Source: Alphaproteobacteria bacterium
GTDB taxonomy: Bacteria > Pseudomonadota > Alphaproteobacteria > CAAHEQ01 > UBA3637
Direction of reading: 5' to 3'
DNA: 64,000 nucleotides
Assembly: GCA_017539265.1 (NCBI GenBank)
Contig: JAFYHG010000025.1
Span: forward strand, 30,233-94,232
Both the position numbers and the translations under genes were made by a program. Of the stretch, positions 35,571-44,048 are shown piece by piece (within the stretch, counting starts at the first letter, position 1; each line of letters opens with the position of its first letter). Under the pieces are notes generated by a model. It did no database searches. It saw only the letters and a list, made by a program, of their open reading frames with translations, and was not told the origin of the DNA.

Positions 35571-35969
35571 CTACTTTTTTAATCGCATGGCATTCGGAAG
35601 TTCATAAAAACCGCATGCCAGGTAAAATGCTTTCGCTCCGGGATTGTGGGGATTATAAAACAAACTGGCAGACGTAAAATCATTCTGCGCCACATATTTT
35701 TTAATTTCATCAATAACGGTTCGACCGATACCTTGTCTTTGGTAGTCTGGATGAACGGCAATATCATAAATCATACAAAAAGTGCCATCATCCACACATC
35801 TGCCCCAACCGACGGTATGTCCTCTATCCAATACCTGCACAATAAAGGTTGATCTTTCGCGTACTTTTTCCCAATCTTTGGCTCCATAAACACCAAAATT
35901 AAGTAGCGGATAAAATGCATCAATATCCGCGGTATGAATATCTTTCCCGATTTGGATTTTATACTTCAT
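35571..35969 (-). CDS. GNAT family N-acetyltransferase
   Basis: 132 residues. Acetyl-CoA motif A is DIAVHPDYQRQGIGRTVIDEI, followed by SLFYNPHNPGAKAFYLACGFYELP. Substrate unknown. First gene of the eight-gene leftward operon, with a promoter at 35998-36026. Confidence 0.9.
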   Translation of the reverse strand: MKYKIQIGKDIHTADIDAFYPLLNFGVYGAKDWEKVRERSTFIVQVLDRGHTVGWGRCVDDGTFCMIYDIAVHPDYQRQGIGRTVIDEIKKYVAQNDFTSASLFYNPHNPGAKAFYLACGFYELPNAMRLKK

Positions 35970-35997
35970 TCAATATCTCCCATACCCGATTATTCCT

Positions 35998-36026
35998 ATA
36001 ATACAATATTTTTAATTCTAAATCAA
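35998..36026 (-). promoter_or_regulatory. Promoter of the eight-gene leftward operon
   Basis: TTGATT (36021-36026), 17-bp spacer, TATTAT (35998-36003) on the minus strand. Confidence 0.65.
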
Positions 36027-36036
36027 CAGATTCATT

Positions 36037-36065
36037 TTGACAAATTCATAAAAATAGCGTAGGAT
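36037..36065 (+). promoter_or_regulatory. Promoter of S66 peptidase copy A
   Basis: TTGACA (36037-36042), 17-bp spacer, TAGGAT (36060-36065). The flanks (CATT before, CATAAAAA in the spacer) match the promoter of the second copy at 62149-62177, so promoter and gene were duplicated together. Confidence 0.8.
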
Positions 36066-36092
36066 ATCAATAATGTTGTGCAAGGAGGAAAC

Positions 36093-37169
36093 ATGCGACC
36101 TTTAATCAAGCCCCAAGCCCTCAAACCCGGCGACACGATTGCCAGTATTTCTTTATCCGCCGGTACGGCCGGTATGTTTCCCAATCGTTATCAACAGGGT
36201 GTCCGGCAAATAGAGGAATCATTTGGTATACATGTTATTCCTGCACCGCATGCTCTCTGTTCTCGGGAAGATGTTTATAATCATCCCGATTGGCGTTTAG
36301 AAGATTTTATGTGGGCCTTTGAAAATCCGGAAGTCAAAGGGATTTTAACCAATATCGGTGGGGATGATACTATTCGGATGCTCCCCATGATGACGGAAAA
36401 GCATTTTGAAATAATCCGCAATAATCCCAAGATTTTTCTGGGCCTGTCAGACACAACCGTTAATCACATGATGTGTTTTAAGGCCGGCCTCGGCACATTT
36501 TATTCGCCGTCTTTGTTATTCGGTTATGCAGAAAACGGCGGTATTCCGAGCATTATGGTTGAAAATACCAAGAAGACTTTGTTTTCGACAGAGCCTGTCG
36601 GTATTTTACCCGAAAGCACTGAATTTATTGTTGAAAATGTGGATTTCGGTCTTGAAAATCCGCCCAAGCGCGAACGAATCCCAACAACCCCTTGGCGGTA
36701 TATCCAAGGCGATAAAACGGTTGCCGGCCCCTTAATCGGCGGTTGTGCTGATGTTTTGATGAACACGATTATCGGAACAAAGTTATGGCCGGATCCGGAT
36801 GATTTTAACGGTGCGATTTTGTTTTTAGAAGATTCCGAAGAACAACCGCCCGCTGAATGGGTGCTTTATTGGATGCGTAATCTGGGGGCGCAAGGCATTT
36901 TGGAACGTATTTCCGGCCTTTTGTTTGCGCGTCCCGGTAATGAGCGCTTTAAATCCAAGGAAGAAGAACAGGCTTGGCTTGCGAAATATCCGAAATTTGA
37001 TGAAGCCATCTTAAAAGGCCTTAAAGAATTCGGCCGCACGGATATGCCTGCCGTCACCAATATGGATTACGGACACACCGTACCGCAATTGATTTTGCCC
37101 TATGGTGTTAAGGTCGAAATCAACCCCGAAAAGAAAACCGTTTCTTTATTGGAAAGCGGTGTTGTCTAA
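36093..37169 (+). CDS. S66 peptidase (LD-carboxypeptidase/MccF-like), copy A
   Basis: 358 residues. GGDD near residue 92 is followed by the nucleophile elbow GLSDTTVNHMM (Ser), with Glu in LFLEDSEEQP and His in DYGHTVPQLILPYG: the S66 Ser-Glu-His set. Members cut LD-linked muropeptides or give immunity to microcin C-type peptides (MccF). The start at 36093 has AGGAGG. Copy B at 62209-63285 is about 90 percent identical by eye. A Nudix gene follows in the same direction. Confidence 0.9.
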   Translation: MRPLIKPQALKPGDTIASISLSAGTAGMFPNRYQQGVRQIEESFGIHVIPAPHALCSREDVYNHPDWRLEDFMWAFENPEVKGILTNIGGDDTIRMLPMMTEKHFEIIRNNPKIFLGLSDTTVNHMMCFKAGLGTFYSPSLLFGYAENGGIPSIMVENTKKTLFSTEPVGILPESTEFIVENVDFGLENPPKRERIPTTPWRYIQGDKTVAGPLIGGCADVLMNTIIGTKLWPDPDDFNGAILFLEDSEEQPPAEWVLYWMRNLGAQGILERISGLLFARPGNERFKSKEEEQAWLAKYPKFDEAILKGLKEFGRTDMPAVTNMDYGHTVPQLILPYGVKVEINPEKKTVSLLESGVV

Positions 37170-37197
37170 TTTTTAATAATTATAAAGGATTGAAAAA

Positions 37198-37614
37198 ATG
37201 ATCACACGAAAAGCCGGCGTTATACTTATCAACAAAGACAATCATAAAATCGGTTTGATCTATCGGGATGAGCAAGACGATTACACTTTTCCCAAAGGTC
37301 ATCTGGAGGCTAACGAAACCTTACAGGAATGTGCCATTCGTGAAACGGCCGAGGAAACAAAACGCGACTCAAAACTCTTGTCCGATAAAGAAATTGGTAT
37401 TATTCGCTATAATAACTCGACGGAAACTTGTGAAGTTTACATGTATCTGGCCGAAGATATCGGGCCCAGTGATAACACTTCACCCGAGGTTCATGACCTC
37501 AAATGGGTTGCATGGGAAGATGTGGAAAAGGTCTTGACCTACCAAAACCTGAAAGACCTCTGGGCTTCTGTTAAAGAAAACATTCGGAAATCACTTGTAA
37601 CCGATAGGGGATAA
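37198..37614 (+). CDS. Nudix hydrolase
   Basis: 138 residues. Nudix box GHLEANETLQECAIRETAEET at residues about 37-57. Short single-domain Nudix protein resembling diadenosine-polyphosphate or 8-oxo-dGTP hydrolases; substrate unknown. It lies one base before the HAD gene, so co-transcribed. Confidence 0.9.
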   Translation: MITRKAGVILINKDNHKIGLIYRDEQDDYTFPKGHLEANETLQECAIRETAEETKRDSKLLSDKEIGIIRYNNSTETCEVYMYLAEDIGPSDNTSPEVHDLKWVAWEDVEKVLTYQNLKDLWASVKENIRKSLVTDRG

Positions 37615-37615
37615 T

Positions 37616-38242
37616 ATGGAAACACGAAAACCGCTTTTTATCTATGATTGCGATGGAACATTACAGGCACCGACCATGTTTACATGGGCTTTAACAAAGA
37701 AATTGGGTTTAACGAACCTTTCGTTCCAAGAATATAAACTGCAAAAAAAAGCCAATCAAAATGCAATGTTGCCTGGGATGGCTGATCTTGTAAGATATAC
37801 CGCTACACTTGGTAATAATGTTTTGTTATCAGGTGGCAATATTCAAGCAGACGGATGCCCTGAGTTGTATGATTTAAAACCTTATTTCTAAGATTGGCAA
37901 TTTGAAGGGAAAGATGTTCCTTGGGGAAAAGTTCCCAGAAATGTGTTTAAGGATAACCCAATTGTTGCAGATGCCTTACAAAAGGCATTTTCGCCCAGTC
38001 AGGTCGTTGTTATCGGTGATTCTATCGAGGAGTTCATACTTGCCGTCAATATGAAAGCAATTGCCTTCATGAAACGGGGTGTTTCCGTTGATGAAGAAAA
38101 GCTTGTCGGTGGTGTACCACATGTATATGCTTTTGAAACGGGAATGGAAATAAAGGAAAAACTACGGGAACTTTTTGAACCACAAAAGAAAATGGATTTT
38201 AAAACCTTACATTCCCTTGCTCAAAAAGACCCAAGGGGATAA
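37616..38242 (+). pseudogene. HAD hydrolase interrupted by an in-frame TAA
   Basis: One reading frame of 208 codons with a single internal stop at 37889-37891. Before it: FIYDCDGTLQAP (HAD motif I) and NVLLSGGNIQ (motif II). After it, same frame: DWQFEGKDVPWGK, VVVIGDSIEEFILAVNM (motif IV). Both halves are otherwise intact, which points to one nonsense change (for example TAT or CAA to TAA) or to stop read-through. No ribosome-binding site is obvious for the second half. Confidence 0.75.
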
Positions 38243-38272
38243 TTCTTAAATCGGCCCAAAACCAAAAATGCC

Positions 38273-38487
38273 TTATTGCGTGTGAATCAGGCATGGCTGA
38301 GGAACATTATAGACCTGATTTGTCCTGATATTCTCCCGATGTTCAATTTTAACGGGAACTTTTTCAGGTTTTGGATCCGGATTTGTATATTTGGACGTAT
38401 TGGCACAACTTGCAAATATCAGTAATGCAATAAGTGCTCCTAATGGTCTTCGGCATTGGCTTCATCAATATTATTTTGTGCGGACAT
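38273..38487 (-). pseudogene. Small lipoprotein gene, apparently frameshifted
   Basis: A strong GGAGG ribosome-binding site precedes ATG 38487, giving MSAQNNIDEANAEDH then stop at 38440. In another frame just downstream lies RRPLGALIALLIFASCANTS (signal with lipobox FASC) followed by a Pro/Lys-rich tail ending at 38273, but that frame has no start codon after its upstream stop. A one-base indel near 38440-38450 would join them. It could also be a tiny peptide plus a decayed lipoprotein. Confidence 0.4.
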
Positions 38488-38489
38488 AA

Positions 38490-38652
38490 TTACCTCCTTA
38501 TAAATTGATTTTGAACAAAAAAAATTCCCCGATAAGGGGAAGTTAAAGGAAAACAAACACTGCTCAAATCAAATTGTTGAATTTGCTCAATAATTCTCAT
38601 CGGATGCTCCTTTCCGATAAGATATTGTATCAGGTCTAAATCCTAATGTCAA
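38490..38652 (-). promoter_or_regulatory. 5' regulatory region with SD-loop hairpin and terminator
   Basis: Promoter TTGACA (38647-38652)/TACAAT (38624-38629), spacer 17. Downstream, TCGGA...TCCGA can form a hairpin whose loop holds AAGGAG, followed by ATG 38600 opening a 36-codon ORF (MRIIEQIQQFDLSSV...) that runs through the terminator to a stop at 38490, overlapping the next GGAGG. The AAAGGA stretch can also pair with TCCTTT ahead of the terminator. This looks like a translation- or ligand-controlled attenuator; I recognise no known riboswitch. The rest of 38243-38700 shows nothing further. Confidence 0.5.
38517..38541 (-). terminator. Attenuator-type terminator in the lipoprotein 5' UTR
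   Basis: On the minus strand TTCCCC, five-base loop, GGGGAA and eight T. It lies between a promoter (38624-38652) and the ribosome-binding site of the broken lipoprotein gene. Confidence 0.75.
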
Positions 38653-38701
38653 ACATTAGTTTTCATTTTTTGTGCTTTTGTTTAAAAAATCGTTTTACAG
38701 G

Positions 38702-39679
38702 TTATTTTTTTCTGACACATTTTTTCAGTAGAATAAAGCATGGACACATATGATATTTTTCATAGACCAACATGCACGGGCAATTCCATTTCAGGCCATA
38801 TAGGCACATTCCCATAATCACATAATACAAATAAATAAAAGGATGCCAAATATAAATACTCAATAGCCCGATAACACCAATCATACCGGATTTGGAACGA
38901 TAAGAAAACGCCACCTTTTCCGGTAAAAAGGAATAACCAAAATACAGGTGCAACCCTACTAATAAAAACAAAACTGGGATTGTAATTGCATCCATCACAA
39001 CAAAATAAACGAGCAATGCCAATAAAACAATCCGAATAATGACTGATGAGGCTCCAAAGGTGGTTGGAACCAACATCCGCACATTACGTTGATAAAGTTG
39101 GTATTCTTTGTTTTTTTGAAGTAAGTTCTTTTCTTCGTCTTTGGCGCGTCGGATCATCAGGGGCAAGAATACAAATGAAACAAACAGTAGAGTCACCCAG
39201 TTAAACATCATAAAACTACCGCCCCAACACCACATTAAAAGCGATGCATACATTGGATGCCTTGCAATCCCGAAAGCCCCATGGGTAATTAAGGGATGTT
39301 CCTTTTTAATTTCAATGTCATCCGACCACATAAAACCGATATTAACCTTTGCCCAAATATGCCACACGATTGCGAATAAGAGAAATACTAAACCAACTCC
39401 GAAAAAGATGTATTGTGTGACGATTTCGTGTATTTTAAACTGCCCGATAGAGTTTAACCAAAACGGAAACAATAATAGAACGCAAATGGTCATTTCTCTG
39501 GTTGAAAAGAAATGAGGTGTCTCTTTATCTAATTTCTGGCGATGTTTAGCATGTTCTAAAAATTTTAGGCCAACCGCGATTAAAAGCATAATACCCGTCA
39601 CATAAATAATCCCTAATCCGATCAAAAACAAAGTCGGATTAATGGATAGATTGGCTGTTTTTAAAATATGTTCAAGCAT
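38702..39679 (-). CDS. ICMT/PEMT-like membrane methyltransferase
   Basis: 325 residues, seven or more membrane helices. The motif LITHGAFGIARHPMYASLLMW is the RHPxY signature of isoprenylcysteine carboxyl methyltransferase and phospholipid methyltransferase-like membrane enzymes that bind SAM. The C-terminal extension has a Cys-rich end (CPCMLVYEKYHMCPC) that is unusual for the family. Last gene of the radical SAM operon; its first eight bases overlap the Lgt-like gene. Confidence 0.8.
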   Translation of the reverse strand: MLEHILKTANLSINPTLFLIGLGIIYVTGIMLLIAVGLKFLEHAKHRQKLDKETPHFFSTREMTICVLLLFPFWLNSIGQFKIHEIVTQYIFFGVGLVFLLFAIVWHIWAKVNIGFMWSDDIEIKKEHPLITHGAFGIARHPMYASLLMWCWGGSFMMFNWVTLLFVSFVFLPLMIRRAKDEEKNLLQKNKEYQLYQRNVRMLVPTTFGASSVIIRIVLLALLVYFVVMDAITIPVLFLLVGLHLYFGYSFLPEKVAFSYRSKSGMIGVIGLLSIYIWHPFIYLYYVIMGMCLYGLKWNCPCMLVYEKYHMCPCFILLKKCVRKK

Positions 39680-40292
39680 GACGGCGCCTCCACAAAATAA
39701 TAATTAAAACAGGAATAAAAATCAAAGCCAAAACATGGTAAATTGTAAATGGACCAATTAATCTTGGCTCAATACGAATAAATTCTATAATAAACCTCAT
39801 GATAAGGTATGATAACAGATAAATCGGGAACAATAAATCAATCCTGTTTGTCTTTTTATAAAACAGGTATAAGATACCCGCCATTAAAAATTGAAATCCG
39901 CTTTCTAATAGCTGAATTGGGATAATAAAGTGTCCACTGCAACAACCGTTAAAATAGCAACCGATTTTACCGAACCCGACCGCTATGGTCAAAGGAATAA
40001 CAAAACGTCCTCCAAAGGACGATTGCGTTTGATGTGTTAAAAGCTTGTATAAATTAATTCCAAAAAATGCACCAAGTACACCACCCATATAACTTTTCCC
40101 ATGTAAAATAAAATCCGATGACAGACCATAACTTATTAAAACGGGTAATTTCATACCAAGCAGCATTCCGATAATGCCACAAATATAAATATCTTGCTTA
40201 TGCTTATTTTCTATTTTTGGCATTTTCAGTTGCCATACCACAAACCCCGCAACTATAATCCCAATCAATTCAAAAAAAGTATAATGAAGCAT
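39672..40292 (-). CDS. Lgt-like (prolipoprotein diacylglyceryl transferase family) membrane protein
   Basis: 206 residues, about six helices. IAVGFGKIGCYFNGCCSG resembles the Lgt signature GRxGNFxNxE/GCxxNGCCxG in the LGT-like family. It is shorter than housekeeping Lgt (about 260-290) and has Cys-Cys in the signature, so it probably transfers or remodels a different lipid. Lies between two small membrane proteins and the ICMT-like methyltransferase in the operon. Confidence 0.75.
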   Translation of the reverse strand: MLHYTFFELIGIIVAGFVVWQLKMPKIENKHKQDIYICGIIGMLLGMKLPVLISYGLSSDFILHGKSYMGGVLGAFFGINLYKLLTHQTQSSFGGRFVIPLTIAVGFGKIGCYFNGCCSGHFIIPIQLLESGFQFLMAGILYLFYKKTNRIDLLFPIYLLSYLIMRFIIEFIRIEPRLIGPFTIYHVLALIFIPVLIIILWRRRHA

Positions 40293-40301
40293 TTGGATAA
40301 T

Positions 40302-40589
40302 CTATCTAATCATTCCTGAAATAACTAAAAGTGCAACAACGGCTAAAAATATAGTGGCCCATTTCATACCATCATTTTTTGTTTTGTGCGCAATCCAACC
40401 AAATAAAACGACCGGAAATAAGGGCCAAGCAATCATTAATACACCCGTTAACGCGTCTGACCGCATACCATCAACAATAGCAAGGTTCATAATACATGTC
40501 CCAAACAAAACGGCCCCAATTGCAAAAATTGTTAAAATAAAGGAGACAATGTTTTTAGTTACAGAGTTTTCTTTTCCATTTTTTACCAT
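40302..40589 (-). CDS. Small membrane protein, paralogue 1
   Basis: 95 residues with three hydrophobic segments. The pattern TKNIVSFILTIFAIGAVLFGTCIMNL ... WPLFPVVLFGWI matches the neighbouring 104-residue protein, so the two arose by duplication. Good GGAGAAA ribosome-binding site. Function unknown. Confidence 0.75.
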   Translation of the reverse strand: MVKNGKENSVTKNIVSFILTIFAIGAVLFGTCIMNLAIVDGMRSDALTGVLMIAWPLFPVVLFGWIAHKTKNDGMKWATIFLAVVALLVISGMIR

Positions 40590-40605
40590 TTGATTTCTCC
40601 TTACA

Positions 40606-40920
40606 TTACATTGACGACACTAGTAAACACACAATAATGAATAATATTGCTAGAGTGATACGAGAACCTTTAGTGTCCATGGATCCCAATTTGGCCAAAA
40701 TAAAAATCAAAAACGGCCAAAACAGCATAAGAGGTGTGGCCAGAAAGTGAAATTTAGAACTTCCTCGGCTCGCCAGGTCGATATTAATTCCGCAAGTCCC
40801 CGCCAAGATGAATACAATGGCAATAACCGTTAAAACAAAGGATATAAAACCCCTCTTTTTCGTTTTCTTTTCTTCCGTTATTTCATCGTTAGCTTCTCCG
40901 ATAATGCGTGGTTTTACCAT
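40606..40920 (-). CDS. Small membrane protein, paralogue 2
   Basis: 104 residues: a charged N-terminus (about 24 residues, KKTKKR) and three hydrophobic segments, FISFVLTVIAIVFILAGTCGINI first. Related to the 95-residue protein downstream. Its start overlaps the radical SAM stop by seven bases, so it is translationally coupled to that enzyme. Function unknown. Confidence 0.75.
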   Translation of the reverse strand: MVKPRIIGEANDEITEEKKTKKRGFISFVLTVIAIVFILAGTCGINIDLASRGSSKFHFLATPLMLFWPFLIFILAKLGSMDTKGSRITLAILFIIVCLLVSSM

Positions 40921-42233
40921 TTGATTTTTCCTTTCAGGGCATTATGAATACAAAACGGGATGATTTTCCCGTTGCCGATTGAAACACCGGTGCAACATTT
41001 CTTGGCACGTTCCCAATCGAACGTATAGGCATCCATAAAATTTTTAACGACAATACGTATGATTTTCATATCTTTATGGCAAGAACCGTCGCCCTCAGCA
41101 AAATCCTGTAATTTTTCAAGCATAAAGGAACTGCCTAACATTCTGCCCACAAAGCATTTGCAAACATTTTTCTTCATATAGTCCAAAATCGTCTTATCAA
41201 AAGCAATTCTGTTGGATATTTGATTTTTGCACTTTGTAAAATCAACATAATCTCCCAAAGAATAAACTTTATCACCCTGACAGAATAAAAAGCCTAGGCT
41301 TGTGCAATTTTCATGCGAGCAGGGGAGGGGTATCATGTCCTTATAGTCCATATAACCGCTATCAGCAATCGCCAGTAAAATATCTTCCTGAAAAACGGAT
41401 GGTACCTGTGCGGACAGGGCACTACCAACTTTTGTCAGGCGCTGGAAAGTGATGCCGGAAATATGCTTTGTATGAATAGATAAGTCTAAAATTTTTGGAA
41501 TTTCTTTTAAATTACCCTGGTAAACCGTTACCGCTAGGCAAATTTTAATTTCGTTGTCATTTAGTTTTTTGATGATTTCTGTTTTTTCTTTTAATAAGTT
41601 ACGGCCTCGTAATACTTGATAAACCTGATCATCAAAACCATCAAATTGTAAGTATATTTCGACCCGATCTTTATGCTTTTTAATCGCTTTAAAAATCTTT
41701 TCATCTGTCAGTAAGCCTAAACCGTTTGTATTGATAAGTATACGCCCAATATCGGCTTTTAAGGCAATATCCAACATTTTTAAAAACTCAGGATGAATCA
41801 AGCATTCACCACCTGAGATTTGCAGGACGTCTAAATGCCCCTGTTCCACCTTCAATAAGGTATCTAAACGGTTTTTAAACTCATTAACCGAAATATGATA
41901 TGCCGACTTTTTCCCGAAATAGCAAATCGGGCAGGCCATATTACAACTGTCCGTAATTTCAATTAAACCGGTACAGATATGTTGACGATGTTGATCGCAC
42001 CAACCGCAATTCTGACCGCATTTACCGTTAAATTGGCATACGGGTTGAAATTCTTTACCCTTCACATCAAAAGTTTTATCCAAAAAACGTTTGGCATCTT
42101 TGGCAATTTGGGTAGTAAAAACCCCATGTTTAGGACATTCTTTTTGCAAGAAAATATCCTGTCCTTTTTTAATTTTGACCGCTGGAATTGTCTCCAGACA
42201 AATCGGACATAATGCTTCAGTTTTTATCTTCAT
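40914..42233 (-). CDS. Tes-like radical SAM protein
   Basis: 439 residues. The N-terminal Cys motifs (CPICLETIP, CPKHGVF, then CGQNCGWCDQHRQHIC at about 72-88) are followed by the radical SAM CNMACPICYF (CxxxCxxC, about 98-107) and SGGECLIHPEF. This order of zinc-like Cys knots ahead of the radical SAM site is the pattern of the MJ0619/tetraether-lipid-synthase-like group, which forms C-C bonds between lipid chains. First gene of a five-gene operon rich in membrane enzymes. The lipid link is inferred from family resemblance and neighbours. Confidence 0.85.
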   Translation of the reverse strand: MKIKTEALCPICLETIPAVKIKKGQDIFLQKECPKHGVFTTQIAKDAKRFLDKTFDVKGKEFQPVCQFNGKCGQNCGWCDQHRQHICTGLIEITDSCNMACPICYFGKKSAYHISVNEFKNRLDTLLKVEQGHLDVLQISGGECLIHPEFLKMLDIALKADIGRILINTNGLGLLTDEKIFKAIKKHKDRVEIYLQFDGFDDQVYQVLRGRNLLKEKTEIIKKLNDNEIKICLAVTVYQGNLKEIPKILDLSIHTKHISGITFQRLTKVGSALSAQVPSVFQEDILLAIADSGYMDYKDMIPLPCSHENCTSLGFLFCQGDKVYSLGDYVDFTKCKNQISNRIAFDKTILDYMKKNVCKCFVGRMLGSSFMLEKLQDFAEGDGSCHKDMKIIRIVVKNFMDAYTFDWERAKKCCTGVSIGNGKIIPFCIHNALKGKIKW

Positions 42234-42336
42234 ATAAGCATATTAGCAAAAATAAAATCGGATAGCAACTAATTTTTGATTTTTGGTAAAAAGCATCAAT
42301 GAAATTTATTTATTCTTTGAATATAGGTCAAAAGAT

Positions 42337-43038
42337 TTAGAATTTTTTGCTACTGCCACCGCCACCGAAACGGCCGCCTTTTCCTTTAAATCCGTGTACA
42401 CCTCGTCCAGGGATAAAGGAAATCATTGTCAGAATCAATCTCAATCTTCTGGCGCGATCATTTTGAGGTGCCATGCCTACATAAATGAATAATCCTAATA
42501 CCAAGCATGCCAATATAATTGCCAATGCTGTTGGTGATTCATTCGCAGGATTTTTATTAAATTTTTCGTTACGAATAACGCTTAAAATTTGCCGCGTTCC
42601 GATTAAAGCAGCCTGATTATAATTATCTTCTTTTAACGATGGGCCCATGTTATTCAAAATAACGGATGAAAGGGCATCTGTTAAAACGCCCTCCAGACCA
42701 TAGCCGACTTCTAAGCGAACCTGATGTTCTTTTGGGGCAATAATCAATAAAACACCATTATTATTTTCTTTCTCACCAATTCCCCAGTGACGCCCCAATT
42801 GATAACCATAATCTTCAATACTTTTCCCTTCCAAATCGGGAAGGGTGACAACAACAACCTGATGTTTTGTTTCCGATTGTAAAAGAGCTGTCAATTGTCG
42901 TTGTATTTGTGGCGATAGAACATGTGCTTCATCAACAACTTGCCCCGTCAAAGCGGGAAAAGCCCAAACATTTGATGATAATAATAAAATCGTCATCAAC
43001 AGGGTAATTATATGTTGTATAATCTTTCTGATTACCAT
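42337..43038 (-). CDS. TPM-domain protein, paralogue 1
   Basis: 233 residues: signal peptide, then a TPM domain (FPALTGQVVDEAHVLSPQIQRQL, QLGRHWGIGEKENNNGVLLIIAPKEHQVRLEVGYGLEG), one membrane helix (about 175-190) and a Gly-rich tail GRFGGGGSSKKF. TPM proteins such as YgcG are periplasmic or membrane-anchored and occur with LemA. Overlaps the second TPM gene by seven bases. Confidence 0.88.
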   Translation of the reverse strand: MVIRKIIQHIITLLMTILLLSSNVWAFPALTGQVVDEAHVLSPQIQRQLTALLQSETKHQVVVVTLPDLEGKSIEDYGYQLGRHWGIGEKENNNGVLLIIAPKEHQVRLEVGYGLEGVLTDALSSVILNNMGPSLKEDNYNQAALIGTRQILSVIRNEKFNKNPANESPTALAIILACLVLGLFIYVGMAPQNDRARRLRLILTMISFIPGRGVHGFKGKGGRFGGGGSSKKF

Positions 43039-44048
43039 CTGCCGCTGGATCCTCCACCGCCAAATGATCCACCGCCACCTGAAAAAGATGAACCACCGCT
43101 ACTATGTGATGAGCCACTACCATAGGAACTTCCACCACCATGGCCTCCGCCACCATGATAGGTTCTTTTGAATTTTTTATATTCTTTATCAGTAAAATTC
43201 GATTTCTTTTTTAATTGACTGGCAAAACTAATGGGGATAAAGGCAAAAGAATGAAAAAAAGAAAACAAAAGCCAAATAACTCCAAACAGGAAAAATCCAC
43301 TATTCCCATAAAGGATAATCCCAACACCAACAGAGAAAAAAATCGAATAAAAAGCGATAAAAGGAATAATAGATAAAATATATTTTCCTTTATTTTTACG
43401 GATTTGTCTTTCCTCTTCAATGGTAAAATTTGTAGTTTCAATTTTTTTATCACTCTTTTTAAGGCGAGTATAGACATAATTTGGCACGGTAAAACGAATA
43501 ATCCAAACGAGGATGAGTCCAAGAAAAATATAACTAAATGAGATACTTTTTATAGGATCGTTTGTTGGCAATTCTTTAAGATTATTTTTACCCTGTAATA
43601 CATCAAGGACTGCTTGACTACCTTCTATTAACGCCTCGGCATATTTTCCCTGACGAGCAAGGGGCAACATAATGCGGTTAACAATACGGGAAGAAAGGGC
43701 ATCTGTTAGGGTGCCTTCCAAACCATAACCAACCTCTATACGCAATTGTTTTTGATTAGGGGCAATTAAAACCAAAACACCATCATTGATATCTTTTCGA
43801 CCGATACCCCAATGGCGTCCCAGTTGATAACCATATTCCTCAATTTCTTTTCCGTCTAGAGACCTTAAAGATACCGCAACGACCTGATGAGGTTCTGCTT
43901 GCTCTAAAAGCTGTTCTAACTCTTCCTTTTGGGAATAGGTCAATAAATTCGCTTCATCTACGACACGTCCTGTTAAGGCAGGAAAGCACAAGGCTTTACC
44001 TGCCCAACAGAACATCATCAAAAAAATGAAAAAGAGTTTTCTCATCAT
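43032..44048 (-). CDS. TPM-domain protein, paralogue 2 (YgcG-like)
   Basis: 338 residues: signal peptide, TPM domain (about 20-150), three membrane segments in the middle (about 175-190 and 235-275) and a long Gly/Ser-rich C-terminus ending SFGGGGSSGRW, the classic YgcG layout. Start overlaps the lemA stop (ATGA). Probably membrane-associated with LemA, role in envelope stress or housekeeping uncertain. Confidence 0.9.
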   Translation of the reverse strand: MMRKLFFIFLMMFCWAGKALCFPALTGRVVDEANLLTYSQKEELEQLLEQAEPHQVVAVSLRSLDGKEIEEYGYQLGRHWGIGRKDINDGVLVLIAPNQKQLRIEVGYGLEGTLTDALSSRIVNRIMLPLARQGKYAEALIEGSQAVLDVLQGKNNLKELPTNDPIKSISFSYIFLGLILVWIIRFTVPNYVYTRLKKSDKKIETTNFTIEEERQIRKNKGKYILSIIPFIAFYSIFFSVGVGIILYGNSGFFLFGVIWLLFSFFHSFAFIPISFASQLKKKSNFTDKEYKKFKRTYHGGGGHGGGSSYGSGSSHSSGGSSFSGGGGSFGGGGSSGRW

